A stretch of 64,000 bases of DNA from Labrys sp. KNU-23 (GCF_008330945.1 NZ_CP043489.1:5219501-5283500), one strand, 5' to 3'. Counted from the stretch's first letter, positions 24,992-33,895 are shown. Program-made: numbers and translations. The notes: generated from the letters alone by a model not told the origin.

Positions 24992-26265
24992 CGGCCGGTA
25001 CCGATGACCAGATCTACCGCCTCGTCGATGGTCGCATAGGCTCGGTCGAGATCATCCGGCGTGACGCAATAGGGCGTCATCAGATAGATCACATTGCCGA
25101 GCGGGCGGATGAGCAGGCCGTGAGCCTTGAAGAAGGCACGCAGTCGCGGACCGGCATCGGAAAGGTAGCCTCCCGAAGGCACCGCGATCTCCATGACCGC
25201 GATGGAGCCGCATTGGCGAATATCGGCGAAGCGGGGATCGTTCCGGAAACGGTCCAGGCGACGGCTGTGTCCGGCGGCCAGCGCCGCGATACGCTCGGTG
25301 ACCGGCTCCATCCGCCAGACCTCGAGATTGGCGCAAGCTGCCGCGCAGGCGATGGGATTGGCGGTATAGGAACTGGAATGGAAGAAGGTGCGGCTGCGGT
25401 CATCCGACAGATGCGCCTCGAAGATCTCCGCCGTGCACAGGGTTGCCGCGAGCGGCACGGCGCCGCCGGTGAGTCCCTTGGACAGGCAGAGGATATCGGG
25501 CGTTATGCCGGCCTGCTGGCAGGCGAAGAGCGAGCCGGTGCGGCCCCAACCGGTCATCACCTCATCGGCGATCAGGAGGACGCCGTGGATTTCGGCGATC
25601 CGCTTCAGTTCGGCGAGAACCCAGGGCGCATAGATGCGCATGCCCCCGGCGCCCAGCACCAGAGGCTCGATCAGCAGGGCGGCGATATCGCCGCGCCGGC
25701 AGAGGCGTTCGAAGGCATCGAGCGTGTGCTGTTCCTGCCCGACGGCTGGAAAGGGCAGGTTGTCGACCGAGAACAGCAAGGGTCCATAGGCCGCATTGAA
25801 GACGCCACGTTCCCCGGCCGACATCGTGCCGATGGTGTCGCCGTGATAGCTATGTTCCATCACCACGATGCGCGAGCGTGGCATGCCGCGATTGTGGAAG
25901 AAGCCGAGCGCCATCTTGAGGGCAACCTCGACCGCGGTCGAGCCGCTGTCGGAATAGAAGACATGGGCGAGACCTGATGGGGCGAGCTCGACCAGACCCC
26001 TGGCGAGCGTCTCGGCTGGCTCATGCGTGTAGTCGGCGAAGATGATCTGGTCGAAGCGTTCGCTGGCATCCCGGATCGCCTGCATGATGGCGGGATGCCG
26101 GTGGCCATGGGTGATCACCCACCAGGAGGAAATCGCATCGAGCACGGCTCGTCCGTCCTCCTCATAGAGGAAGGCACCTTCCGTGCGGGCGATCCGGCGC
26201 GTCACCGGATCGAGCTGATGCTGGGTAAAGGGGTGCCAGACCGGCGACGGCAGGGATTTCAGCAT
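24988..26265 (-). CDS. bioA: Adenosylmethionine-8-amino-7-oxononanoate aminotransferase
   Basis: 425 residues, class III PLP aminotransferase. HPFTQ at the start (WHPFTQHQLDPV), SDSGSTAVEVALKMA, EPLVLGAGGMRIY, and LCLSKGLTGGAVPLA with the PLP lysine. It converts KAPA to DAPA using SAM as amino donor, the third step of the ring assembly. The order B-F-D-A-Z and overlaps on both sides (7 bases with bioD, 4 with bioZ) show a single operon. All expected motifs are intact. Confidence 0.96.
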   Translation of the reverse strand: MLKSLPSPVWHPFTQHQLDPVTRRIARTEGAFLYEEDGRAVLDAISSWWVITHGHRHPAIMQAIRDASERFDQIIFADYTHEPAETLARGLVELAPSGLAHVFYSDSGSTAVEVALKMALGFFHNRGMPRSRIVVMEHSYHGDTIGTMSAGERGVFNAAYGPLLFSVDNLPFPAVGQEQHTLDAFERLCRRGDIAALLIEPLVLGAGGMRIYAPWVLAELKRIAEIHGVLLIADEVMTGWGRTGSLFACQQAGITPDILCLSKGLTGGAVPLAATLCTAEIFEAHLSDDRSRTFFHSSSYTANPIACAAACANLEVWRMEPVTERIAALAAGHSRRLDRFRNDPRFADIRQCGSIAVMEIAVPSGGYLSDAGPRLRAFFKAHGLLIRPLGNVIYLMTPYCVTPDDLDRAYATIDEAVDLVIGTGR

Positions 26266-26915
26266 GAGGCAAGTCCTTGCTTGATAATGGACAGGTCGAT
26301 CCAGTTCCGGAAGCCGGCATGCAAATCGTCGGCGATCAGGGGATCGAGCTTCGGCAGCCGGCCGAGGCTCCTGACATCGCCGAGTTCGGTGATCACGGCC
26401 TGGGTGTCCGCCTGCTCATCGCCGATGAAGACGACACCGAGGATGGGAATGCCCCGGCGGCGCATAGCTTCGAGCGAGAGCAGCGTGTGGTTGATGGTGC
26501 CCAGGCCCGTGCGGGCACACAGGATCACCGGATGGCGCCAGCGCGCAAAGACGTCGGCGAACACGGTCCGGCGCGTCAGCGGAACCAGCAGCCCGCCGGC
26601 GCCCTCAATGACGAGAGGTCCGGAGACCGGCGGCGGCTCCAGCGTGTCGGGATCGAGTTCCACTCCGTCGATGGCTGCCGAAAAATGCGGCGAGGCCGGC
26701 GTGGCGAGGCGGTAGGCTTCCGGCAGGATGCGGTCCGGGTGGAGGCGGCCCAGCCGTCCCACCGTCTGGCTGTCGGTCTCTTCGTCGAGGCCCGATTGCA
26801 CCGGTTTCCAATAGCTTGCATCGAGGGCATGAGCGAGTGCGGCGGAGAACACGGTCTTGCCGATGCCGGTATCCGTGCCGGTCACGACGAGGCGTGGATA
26901 AGCTCTACCGATCAT
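26259..26915 (-). CDS. bioD: Dethiobiotin synthetase
   Basis: 218 residues, P-loop protein. Walker A GTDTGIGKT (residues 14-22), substrate-contacting KPVQSG (36-41), and VIEGAGGLLVPL. It closes the ureido ring of dethiobiotin from DAPA, CO2 and ATP. It lies 24 bases behind bioF and overlaps bioA by 7 bases. Confidence 0.96.
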   Translation of the reverse strand: MIGRAYPRLVVTGTDTGIGKTVFSAALAHALDASYWKPVQSGLDEETDSQTVGRLGRLHPDRILPEAYRLATPASPHFSAAIDGVELDPDTLEPPPVSGPLVIEGAGGLLVPLTRRTVFADVFARWRHPVILCARTGLGTINHTLLSLEAMRRRGIPILGVVFIGDEQADTQAVITELGDVRSLGRLPKLDPLIADDLHAGFRNWIDLSIIKQGLASC

Positions 26916-26939
26916 GGCGCAGCCCCTGGGACCTTCGTT

Positions 26940-28103
26940 TCATCGATCCTCCTCCGCCATCACCATGGCGAGCCGTTCGACCATTTGCGTGATGGCCTCC
27001 TCGTCGACATTGGGCGTGATGGAAATACGCAGGCGCGCCGTGCCGGCCGGAACCGTCGGTGGTCGGATGGCCCGGATATCGAAACCGGCCCCCTGCATCC
27101 GCTCGGCGATGACGAGGCAGCGCTGATTGTCGCCGATGACCACAGGCAGGATCTGCGAGCCGCTGGTCGCGATGCCGAGCCGCTCGACCAGCAGGCGGTT
27201 GGCAAAATCGATCAGCGACAATTCCTGGCTGCGCCGCTCCGGTTCGTCCGCCAGGACGCGTAGGGCTTCGCGCACCAATGCAGCCTGGAGGGGAGAGGGC
27301 GCAGTCGCATAGATGAAGGGCGCGGCATGGTTGACCAGGACATCGCAGAGCACGGCATTGGCACCGATGAGCGCGCCCGAGGAGCCCAGCGCCTTGCCGC
27401 AGGTGTGAAGCACCACGACATTGTCGCGCCCTTCCAAGGCGGCGGCAAAGCCGCGTCCGCCCGGGCCGTGAACGCCGGTGGCATGGGCCTCGTCGACATA
27501 GAGGAAACCGTCATGCGCATCGGCCAGTGCCATCAGCTCGGCCAGGGGCGCAATATCGCCATCCATGGAGTAGAGGCTTTCGACCACGATCCAGGGATGA
27601 CCATTGCCGCCACCCGCCCGCCAGGTGCGAATGGCCTGCTCGAAGGCGGTGATGTCGTTGTGCGGTATGGCCACGGCCGTTGCGCGGCCGGCCGCGATGC
27701 CGGCATGGGCGCTGGCATGGACGAGGGCATCGTGGACGATGAGATCGCCGCGCTGGGGCAAGGTTGAGAGCGCGGCGAGATTGGCGGTGTAGCCGCCGTT
27801 GAAATAGAGCATGCGCGGTGAGCCGAAGAACGTGGCGGCTTCGGCCTCCAGTGCCTCGTGCTCGGGATGATTGCCACGCAGGAGGCGCGAGCCGCCGGCG
27901 CCGACGGGCACGCCACGATCGACGGCGGAGATGAGCGCCTCGCGCAAACGGGATGACGACGCCAGCCCCAGATAGTCGTTGGAGGTGAAATCGATGCCGC
28001 TCAGCGGCGCCAGGACCCGGCGACGCCCCTTGCGTTCGAACTGGTCGAGCCTCGCCGCATAGCGCGCCAGCCGGGGCCGCTCGCCCGGCGATGCGACGCT
28101 CAT
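26940..28103 (-). CDS. bioF: 8-amino-7-oxononanoate synthase
   Basis: 387 residues, alpha-oxoamine synthase family (PLP). TSNDYLGLA near the N-terminus, RLLRGNHPEHEALE, DEAHATGVHGPGGRG, and HTCGKALGSSGALIG with the PLP lysine. It condenses pimeloyl-ACP with alanine. The start is the ATG at 28103, overlapping the bioB stop by 4 bases. A longer frame running to 28235 runs through bioB and is not the start. Confidence 0.96.
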   Translation of the reverse strand: MSVASPGERPRLARYAARLDQFERKGRRRVLAPLSGIDFTSNDYLGLASSSRLREALISAVDRGVPVGAGGSRLLRGNHPEHEALEAEAATFFGSPRMLYFNGGYTANLAALSTLPQRGDLIVHDALVHASAHAGIAAGRATAVAIPHNDITAFEQAIRTWRAGGGNGHPWIVVESLYSMDGDIAPLAELMALADAHDGFLYVDEAHATGVHGPGGRGFAAALEGRDNVVVLHTCGKALGSSGALIGANAVLCDVLVNHAAPFIYATAPSPLQAALVREALRVLADEPERRSQELSLIDFANRLLVERLGIATSGSQILPVVIGDNQRCLVIAERMQGAGFDIRAIRPPTVPAGTARLRISITPNVDEEAITQMVERLAMVMAEEDR

Positions 28104-29128
28104 GGCGCTTCCTCCATGGGCGCGGCCGTCAGGCCGAGACGGCGCATCAGGCTGCTGTCCTTGTCGTCTCCGGGATTGGCGGCGGTGAGCAGCGTGTCGC
28201 CGACGAAGATGGAATTGGCACCCGCGAAGAAGCACAGGGCCTGCATCTCGTCGCTCATCGCCGTGCGTCCTGCGGTGAGGCGCACATGCGAGGTTGGCAT
28301 CAGGATGCGGGCGAGGGCAATGATGCGGATGAACTCGATCGGATCGACCGGCGGGGCATCCGCCAGCTTGGTGCCGGGCACGGGGATGAGCATGTTGATC
28401 GGCACGCTCTCCGGTGCCTCGGGCAGGTTGGCCAGGGTCACCAGCATGTCGATGCGGTCATCGACTGCCTCGCCGAGGCCGAGAATGCCGCCGGAGCACA
28501 CCTTGATGCCGGCCTCGCGCACATTGGCCAAGGTATCCAGCCGTTCCGCGAAGCTGCGGGTGGTGATCACTTCGGGGTAGTAACGCTCGGAGGTATCGAT
28601 GTTGTGGTTGTAATAGTCGAGCCCGGCCTCGGCGAGCGTGTCGGCCTGCTGGGGCGACAGCATGCCGAGCGTCATGCAAGTCTCCATGCCGAGCGATTTC
28701 ACGCCTTCGACCATGGCGACGAGCATGGCCATGTCGCGCTGCTTGGGGCTGCGCCAGGCCGCGCCCATGCAATAGCGCGTGGCGCCACCTGCCTTGGCCT
28801 GGCGCGCCTCCTCGATCACCCGCTGGACCTCCAGGAGCTTGGAAGCCTTCAGGCCGCTGTCATGATGGGCCGACTGGCTGCAATAGCCGCAATCCTCGGG
28901 GCAGCCGCCCGTCTTGATGCTGAGCAGCTTGCTGAGCTGGATGCGGTTGGGATCGAAATGCCGGCGATGAACGCTCTGGGCGCGGAACAGCAGGTCGTTG
29001 AACGGCAGGTCATAGATCGCGCGCGCCTCGGTATGGTTCCAGGGCAGGGGGGCGGCGGGGTCAGTGCTCGAACCGTGGATACCGAGCGCGCGCTCCTGGT
29101 TCTGACTCGTCGACAGATGATCGTGCAT
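28100..29128 (-). CDS. bioB: Biotin synthase (radical SAM)
   Basis: 342 residues. GGCPEDCGYCSQS carries Cys76, Cys80 and Cys83 of the radical-SAM [4Fe-4S] cluster. Downstream segments match BioB (LDYYNHNIDTSERYYPEV, CSGGILGLGE, NMLIPVPGTK), including the ligands for the sulfur-donating second cluster. It inserts sulfur into dethiobiotin. Of the two in-frame ATGs, 29128 is chosen because GAGGAG sits 5 bases before it; 29143 has none. The first gene of the operon; a BioR box lies 90 bases upstream. Confidence 0.96.
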   Translation of the reverse strand: MHDHLSTSQNQERALGIHGSSTDPAAPLPWNHTEARAIYDLPFNDLLFRAQSVHRRHFDPNRIQLSKLLSIKTGGCPEDCGYCSQSAHHDSGLKASKLLEVQRVIEEARQAKAGGATRYCMGAAWRSPKQRDMAMLVAMVEGVKSLGMETCMTLGMLSPQQADTLAEAGLDYYNHNIDTSERYYPEVITTRSFAERLDTLANVREAGIKVCSGGILGLGEAVDDRIDMLVTLANLPEAPESVPINMLIPVPGTKLADAPPVDPIEFIRIIALARILMPTSHVRLTAGRTAMSDEMQALCFFAGANSIFVGDTLLTAANPGDDKDSSLMRRLGLTAAPMEEAP

Positions 29129-29217
29129 TTCGTCTCCTCGCATGACCGGTCGCGGATCCCTTCAGGAAGGGCGCGAGCGTGGGAAGGAGAGGCAACCAAA
29201 TGTCCGGCGCCTCAAAA

Positions 29218-29227
29218 TTATAGATAA
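29218..29227. promoter_or_regulatory. BioR box in front of bioB
   Basis: TTATAGATAA matches exactly the known BioR consensus TTATMKATAA. It lies 90 bases upstream of the bioB start and 88 bases upstream of the bioR start. BioR should repress here. Confidence 0.85.
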
Positions 29228-29290
29228 AATCTTGAATCTATCTATCTGGAATCATCATAAAGTTGCGAAGCGAGGATGCATCTGGTTTTA

Positions 29291-29300
29291 TCATAGATAA
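29291..29300. promoter_or_regulatory. Second BioR-like box, in front of bioR
   Basis: TCATAGATAA, the reverse complement TTATCTATGA, matches TTATMKATAA in nine of ten positions. It lies 14 bases before the bioR start codon, in a position suited to autoregulation. Confidence 0.65.
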
Positions 29301-29314
29301 TCTATGGAGCTGCC

Positions 29315-29980
29315 ATGGCCGAAACCGTTGCCGAGCGCATAGCGCGCACCCTGGCCGAGCGCATCGTGCGCGGGGAATTGGCGCCGGGAACGCCCCTCCG
29401 GCAGGACAGGATCGCGGCGGAGTTCGAGGCGAGCCATGTACCCGCCCGCGAGGCCTTCCAGCTGCTGCGCGCCCAGGGGCTGGCGGTCAACGAGCCGCGG
29501 CGCGGCATGCGGGTGGCGCCGCTCGATGGCAAAGCGGCGCAGGAAGTCGTCGAGATTCGGGCGAATCTGGAAGTGCTGGCGGTCAGCCATGCCATTCCCT
29601 GGCTGAATGCGACGAGTTTTGAACGGATGGAGCAGGCTCTTCAGGCCGGTGACCGGGCTGGGACCATCGAGGAGTGGGAGCTCGCCAACCGGGCCTTTCA
29701 CCGCGAGATCGTGGCACCCTGCCGCATGCCCCGGCTGCTTGCCATGCTGGACGGGCTGCAGCTCGCCAATTCGCGCATCATCTTCGCGGCGACGCGCACG
29801 GCGGGATGGCGTCCCGGCACGAGCCACGCCCACCGGCAGATCCTCGATGCCCTGAGGCAACGGGATGCCGGGCGCGCTGCAACCTTGCTGCAGTCACATA
29901 TCCATGGGCTCGAGCAGGGAAAGAGCGGCGACTTTCCGTCATCGCCACCTTCCGCTTCCTGGATCGGTTCAGGCCGGTGA
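29315..29980 (+). CDS. bioR: BioR, GntR-family biotin repressor
   Basis: 221 residues, FadR-type GntR regulator. The winged helix lies at residues 8-70 (VAERIARTLAERIVRGELAPG, RQDRIAAEFEASHVPAREA, RAQGLAVNEPRRGMRVAPL). An FCD ligand domain follows. Divergent position from bioB and BioR boxes on both sides identify it as the rhizobial biotin repressor rather than a generic GntR protein. The 3' end overlaps that of the MerR-ATPase gene by 12 bases, tail to tail. Confidence 0.92.
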   Translation: MAETVAERIARTLAERIVRGELAPGTPLRQDRIAAEFEASHVPAREAFQLLRAQGLAVNEPRRGMRVAPLDGKAAQEVVEIRANLEVLAVSHAIPWLNATSFERMEQALQAGDRAGTIEEWELANRAFHREIVAPCRMPRLLAMLDGLQLANSRIIFAATRTAGWRPGTSHAHRQILDALRQRDAGRAATLLQSHIHGLEQGKSGDFPSSPPSASWIGSGR

Positions 29981-31015
29981 AGGAGCGCTCGCACCAGGCC
30001 TCCAGGCGATGACGCCCTCCATGCGCGCCCGCACCGTCGGCGAAGCGAGGCATGACGCAACCGCCTCGTAACCGGGGAACCCCGGAAAGGGCGCGACCAG
30101 AGACGGAGGGCTGTGATTGGCGGGACACAGGATGATGGCCTCCTCCTCGCCGGCGGTCGCCAGGTCCAGAATGGCATGAGACCGGGTCAGTACGAAGAGC
30201 GGGCTGGTGCCGGGAGGGCGCGCTCGCAGATAGGCACTTACTGCGCGCTGGGTCGGCTCGTCCAATCCCTGCTCGATCATGTCGATGACAAGAAAGGCGG
30301 GGCCTTCTTCTGTCAGGCCGATTACCAGAGCGGTGAGAGCATCGGACATCCCGGCGCCGTGGTGGGCGAGCTGCGCGAGGATCGGCTCGACGCGATCGCG
30401 AAGAGCCGGATCGGCTGCCAAACCTTTCCGCAATGCGGCCGTGTCGGATACGCGCTCCAGGCCGAGAAAGGCGGCATTCGGCAAGGTTCCGGCCAGACGC
30501 AGTGCCAATCGGGTCTTGCCGCTGCCGAGAGGGCCGATGATGTAGGTCAGCGGCTTGATGTCCTGAAGCGCGAAGCGTTCGCCACCCCAGGGCCAGGGCA
30601 GGTCGAAGGCGATGGCTGGTTCTCGGCCGGATGAAGAGTGCGGCATGAGATCCCCCGCCATTAAGGCAGGCGTGTTGGCGTGGCCGCTTTGGAGGGCTTG
30701 CAGTGTCATCGCCGTGGCGGCAAGTCCCTTGAGGCGATCCTTGATGGCCGTCTGATGCGCCGCGAGCGCCGCAACCCGTTCGCGGCTATCGCCCTTCAGC
30801 ACCCGCGCAATCTCGGCAAGCGAGAAGCCGAGCCGGCGCAACGCGGCAATCTCCCGCGCCTTGTCGATCTCCTTGGGTCCGTAGACACGCCAGCCGGCAG
30901 TGGTGCGCGGCGGGGCAAGCAAGCCCTTGTCCTCATAGAGCCGCAGTGCCTTGGTCGAGACGCCCAGCCGCCTGGCGACTTCGGACGGGCTGAGGAAACG
31001 CGCGGATGCCGGCAT
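29969..31015 (-). CDS. MerR-type DNA-binding domain fused to a P-loop ATPase
   Basis: 348 residues in two parts. Residues 5-110 are a MerR winged helix with coiled-coil linker (SPSEVARRLGVSTKALRLYE, then GFSLAEIARVL). Residues 130-348 contain an ABC-like or AAA_21-like ATPase: Walker A GPLGSGKT at 161-168, Walker B FLVID at 241-245 followed by GLDEPTQRAV, and a late VLTRSHAIL resembling the H-loop area. A MerR effector domain with metal or drug ligands is absent. The start is the ATG at 31015. ATP binding might be the sensed signal, or the ATPase may act on another partner. It overlaps the bioR end, but nothing else ties it to biotin. Confidence 0.82.
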   Translation of the reverse strand: MPASARFLSPSEVARRLGVSTKALRLYEDKGLLAPPRTTAGWRVYGPKEIDKAREIAALRRLGFSLAEIARVLKGDSRERVAALAAHQTAIKDRLKGLAATAMTLQALQSGHANTPALMAGDLMPHSSSGREPAIAFDLPWPWGGERFALQDIKPLTYIIGPLGSGKTRLALRLAGTLPNAAFLGLERVSDTAALRKGLAADPALRDRVEPILAQLAHHGAGMSDALTALVIGLTEEGPAFLVIDMIEQGLDEPTQRAVSAYLRARPPGTSPLFVLTRSHAILDLATAGEEEAIILCPANHSPPSLVAPFPGFPGYEAVASCLASPTVRARMEGVIAWRPGASAPSPA

Positions 31016-31090
31016 GAATCACCCCTCGATGGTTGACCATCCTCTTATCGAGGCGGCCCCAGGGGCAAGGTCAAGCGCGCAGGCTCTCCA

Positions 31091-31549
31091 TCACGCCGCG
31101 TCGTTGTCCTCGACCTTGAGGATGATGGCATCTTTGGCATCGACGGCACGCCCATCACTGGTGCGGATCTCGAGCTCGATGGCTTGCCCGGTCTCGCGTT
31201 CGACCAGGCGGGAATGCGGCTCGCCGGGCGCAAACAAATGGGCCTCGCCGAATTTGCGCAAGGCCACCATCACCGGGAAGAGATCCCGCCCCATCTCGGT
31301 GAGGTGATATTCCTGGTGCGCACCACCATCCGACGCCGGCGCGGATTTGAGAATGCCCCGGGCAATCAACGTCTTCAGACGCTCGGACAGGATGTTCTTG
31401 GCGATGCCGAGGCTCTTTTGAAACTCGCCGAAGCGCGTCAACCCATCGAAGGCATCGCGCACGATCAGCAGCGACCACCAGTCGCCGATCACGTCGAGCG
31501 AGCGTGCGCTCGGACAATAGTCCCCGGTGAGGCTCTTGCGCTTGACCAT
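31091..31549 (-). CDS. HxlR-family winged-helix regulator
   Basis: 152 residues. The HxlR pattern is clear: a single N-terminal cysteine in DYCPSARSLDVIGDWWSLLI, recognition helix GIAKNILSERLKTLIARGIL, then the wing and YHLTEMGRDLFPVMVAL. Cys-containing HxlR proteins often sense quinones or aldehydes. ATG at 31549 is preferred; a longer frame to 31603 would run into the operator. It is divergent from the MFS gene at 31654, and direct repeats in between look like its operators. Confidence 0.87.
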   Translation of the reverse strand: MVKRKSLTGDYCPSARSLDVIGDWWSLLIVRDAFDGLTRFGEFQKSLGIAKNILSERLKTLIARGILKSAPASDGGAHQEYHLTEMGRDLFPVMVALRKFGEAHLFAPGEPHSRLVERETGQAIELEIRTSDGRAVDAKDAIILKVEDNDAA

Positions 31550-31578
31550 GACCCTGTTCGTCGTTCTTTGTCGGAAAT

Positions 31579-31632
31579 TGGTTGCATCATAAAACTCCAT
31601 CACCTATGAGGCAAATGGTTTCATTATTAAAC
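31579..31632. promoter_or_regulatory. Paired HxlR-type operators (direct repeats)
   Basis: TGGTTGCATCATAAAAC (31579-31595) and TGGTTTCATTATTAAAC (31616-31632) match in 14 of 17 positions, 37 bases apart. The second copy is palindromic at its ends (GGTTT...AAACC). The pair sits between the divergent hxlR-type and MFS genes, as expected for cooperatively bound dimers. Confidence 0.7.
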
Positions 31633-31653
31633 CTATATTGCGATGGAGTTGCC

Positions 31654-32919
31654 ATGCCTTCCGAAGTGGAGCTGGGATCCCCGCGTGCCGCGGAAGTTGA
31701 AATCATGGCCGGGCCATCTGCGACCCCCTTGTCGCGTACCTTGATCCTGTTGTTTGCCGTGGCGAGCGGCCTTGCTGTCGCCAATGCCTATTTTGCCCAT
31801 CCCATGCTCGACGTGATGGCGGATGATCTCGGCCTGTCGCGAGCAACCGCCGGCCTGATCGTCGGCGCCACCCAGCTCGGCTATGGCATCGGCCTCGTCC
31901 TGCTGGTGCCGATCGGCGACCTGATCGAGCGGCGCAAGCTGGTCATCGCGCAATCGCTGCTCTCCGTCCTTGCTCTCGTCTCGATCGCCTTCGCCTCGAA
32001 CGGCGCCATGCTGCTCGTCGCCATGGCGGTGATGGGGCTGCTGGCGGTGGTGACCCAGGCCTTCGTCGCCTATGCCGCCAGCCTGGCGCGACCCTCCCAG
32101 CGCGGCGAAGTGGTGGGCATCGTCACCAGCGGCATCGTGCTCGGCATTTTGCTGGCGCGCACGGTGGCGGGTACGCTCACCGATCTTTCAGGCTGGCGCA
32201 CGGTCTATCTCGCTTCGGCCGCGGCGACTCTCCTCATCGTGCTGGCGCTCTGGCGCATGCTGCCGCACCAGCCTCGGCCGGAGAGCCGGTTGAGCTATCC
32301 CCAACTGATCGGCTCGGTCTTCACCTTGTTGGTCGAGGAGCCGGTGCTTCGGATCCGTGCCATTATCGCCATGCTGATCTTTGCCGACATCACCACGCTG
32401 CTGGCACCGCTGGTGATGCCCCTGAGTGCGCCGCCCTTTTCCTTCTCGCACAGCGTGATCGGCCTGTTCGGCCTGGCCGGCGCGGCTGGCGCTCTCGGAG
32501 CGTCCCGGGCGGGACGCTGGACCGATCGGGGCTACGGGCAGCGCGTGACCGGCATCGCACTCGGCCTGATGCTGCTTGCCTGGCTGCCGATCGGACTGTT
32601 GCCTTACTCGATCCTCTGGCTGGTCCTCGGCGTCCTCGTCATCGATTTCGGCCTCCAGGCCGTGCATGTCACCAATCAGGGCATGATCTATCGGGTTAGG
32701 CCGGAGGCGCAGAGCCGCCTGACCGCGGCCTATATGGTGTTCTATTCGATCGGTAGCGCCTTTGGCTCGTCGTCCTCGACCCTGGTCTATGCCTATGCCG
32801 GCTGGACCGGTGTCAGCCTGCTCGGCGCTGCCATCGCGGCGGTTGCCCTGGTCTTCTGGGCGGCAGCCCTGGGCGCAACACCCAAGGAAGCGACACAGGC
32901 GATCGATGCTGCCGAATAA
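31654..32919 (+). CDS. MFS transporter, DHA1-type efflux
   Basis: 421 residues, twelve predicted membrane helices. The loop between helices 2 and 3 reads GDLIERRKLVI, the MFS motif A equivalent, and further along lie SGWRTVYLASAAATLL and GRWTDRGYGQRVTG. Probably an inner-membrane proton-driven efflux pump controlled by the divergent HxlR regulator. The ATG at 31654 has GATGGAG upstream; a longer frame begins at 31582 but overlaps the operators. Substrate not deducible. Confidence 0.85.
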   Translation: MPSEVELGSPRAAEVEIMAGPSATPLSRTLILLFAVASGLAVANAYFAHPMLDVMADDLGLSRATAGLIVGATQLGYGIGLVLLVPIGDLIERRKLVIAQSLLSVLALVSIAFASNGAMLLVAMAVMGLLAVVTQAFVAYAASLARPSQRGEVVGIVTSGIVLGILLARTVAGTLTDLSGWRTVYLASAAATLLIVLALWRMLPHQPRPESRLSYPQLIGSVFTLLVEEPVLRIRAIIAMLIFADITTLLAPLVMPLSAPPFSFSHSVIGLFGLAGAAGALGASRAGRWTDRGYGQRVTGIALGLMLLAWLPIGLLPYSILWLVLGVLVIDFGLQAVHVTNQGMIYRVRPEAQSRLTAAYMVFYSIGSAFGSSSSTLVYAYAGWTGVSLLGAAIAAVALVFWAAALGATPKEATQAIDAAE

Positions 32920-32937
32920 TCGGGCGCGATCGGGAGC

Positions 32938-33273
32938 TCAGGTCGAATGGAGTCGCTTCAGCTTGCCGAGCAGGGAGGTCATTTCCCGCAGGGCCTGCAG
33001 CTCGCCGCTGTCCTGGGCAACGGCGCAGCCCTTGTCCCAGACGGTGATCGCCGCCGATATATTACCTGCCTTGGCATGGGCAGCACCGAGCTGCTTGTAG
33101 GCAGCGGCATAGTCCGGTTTCAGGGCAATGGCTTGCGCGAGGTGCAGGATGGCCCCCGCCGGGGCGCCCTGTTCCAGCCGGGCCCGGCCGAGCGTGAAAC
33201 GCGCCAGGGCATTGTCGCGGCCGGAGATGATCTGCTGCTCCAGGCGGGCGATCAATCCGCCGGCGTCGGCCAT
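32938..33273 (-). CDS. Small TPR protein
   Basis: 111 residues with about two and a half tetratricopeptide repeats (ALARFTLGRARLEQG, AILHLAQAIALKPDYAAAY, KQLGAAHAKAGNISAAI). No signal peptide. Tetratricopeptide repeats mediate protein contacts. It overlaps the flavin reductase gene by 22 bases, so is translationally coupled to it, and it may be a partner of it. No known function. The ATG at 33273 is preferred; longer frames run through the flavin reductase gene. Confidence 0.72.
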   Translation of the reverse strand: MADAGGLIARLEQQIISGRDNALARFTLGRARLEQGAPAGAILHLAQAIALKPDYAAAYKQLGAAHAKAGNISAAITVWDKGCAVAQDSGELQALREMTSLLGKLKRLHST

Positions 33274-33860
33274 GGCTGGGGCTCCTCGGCGAAGAGTGGC
33301 GGCCACTCCGAAAGCGGGGCGGGCCGATGATATTGCCGCCGGTGCCAGAGCAGCGGCGCGGTCGTCTTCGCCAGCTGCGTTCCGACGATCGCGCCGGCGA
33401 TGACGAGATGGGTGGGGATCGACATGCTGCCGATCAGTTCGCAATCGATGGAAGCTGCAGCCGAGGGTAGGCGTGGGGTACCGGATTCCCAGTTCTGCCA
33501 GTCGCCGACGCTGAAGCGGTCGATGCCGCCGAGCTTGCCGGCGAAGGCATCGGCAATGTTCTCCTGGTCGCTCGCCAGCATCGCCACGGAGAAGCGGCCC
33601 GAGGCAAGGACGAGCTCGGCCAGGCGGCACGTCCGGTCGATCGAAACCAGGAGGGAAGGCGGTTCGGCCGAGAGGGAGAGCACGGCCGTCGCCGTGCGCC
33701 CCTGGCGTTCGCCCTGCCAATGGCCGGCGACGATGCACACCGTCGCTGCCAGGTTCGACATCGCCTCGGCGAACTCCGATCGTTGGATGGGAGGCCGGCG
33801 CGGCGATGTCAGTGCCATCGGCGTGACGGGGACGGAATGGGCGATTTCACGCAAAGGCAT
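33252..33860 (-). CDS. Flavin reductase family protein (FMN split barrel)
   Basis: 202 residues. The split beta-barrel flavin reductase pattern: FAEAMSNLAATVCIVAG, GRTATAVLSLSAEPPSLLVS, ASGRFSVAMLASDQENIADAFAG (seen in parts), and the closing IVGTQLAKTTAPLLWHRRQY. Such enzymes reduce free FMN with NAD(P)H for two-component oxygenases; no oxygenase is encoded beside it. ATG at 33860 with GGGGAGA upstream. It is followed by the TPR gene in a 22-base overlap and preceded by sodB by 35 bases on the same strand. Confidence 0.85.
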   Translation of the reverse strand: MPLREIAHSVPVTPMALTSPRRPPIQRSEFAEAMSNLAATVCIVAGHWQGERQGRTATAVLSLSAEPPSLLVSIDRTCRLAELVLASGRFSVAMLASDQENIADAFAGKLGGIDRFSVGDWQNWESGTPRLPSAAASIDCELIGSMSIPTHLVIAGAIVGTQLAKTTAPLLWHRRQYHRPAPLSEWPPLFAEEPQPWPTPAD

Positions 33861-33895
33861 ATCTCCCCATCCGCCCGGCGCGCTGCGCCCGGCTG

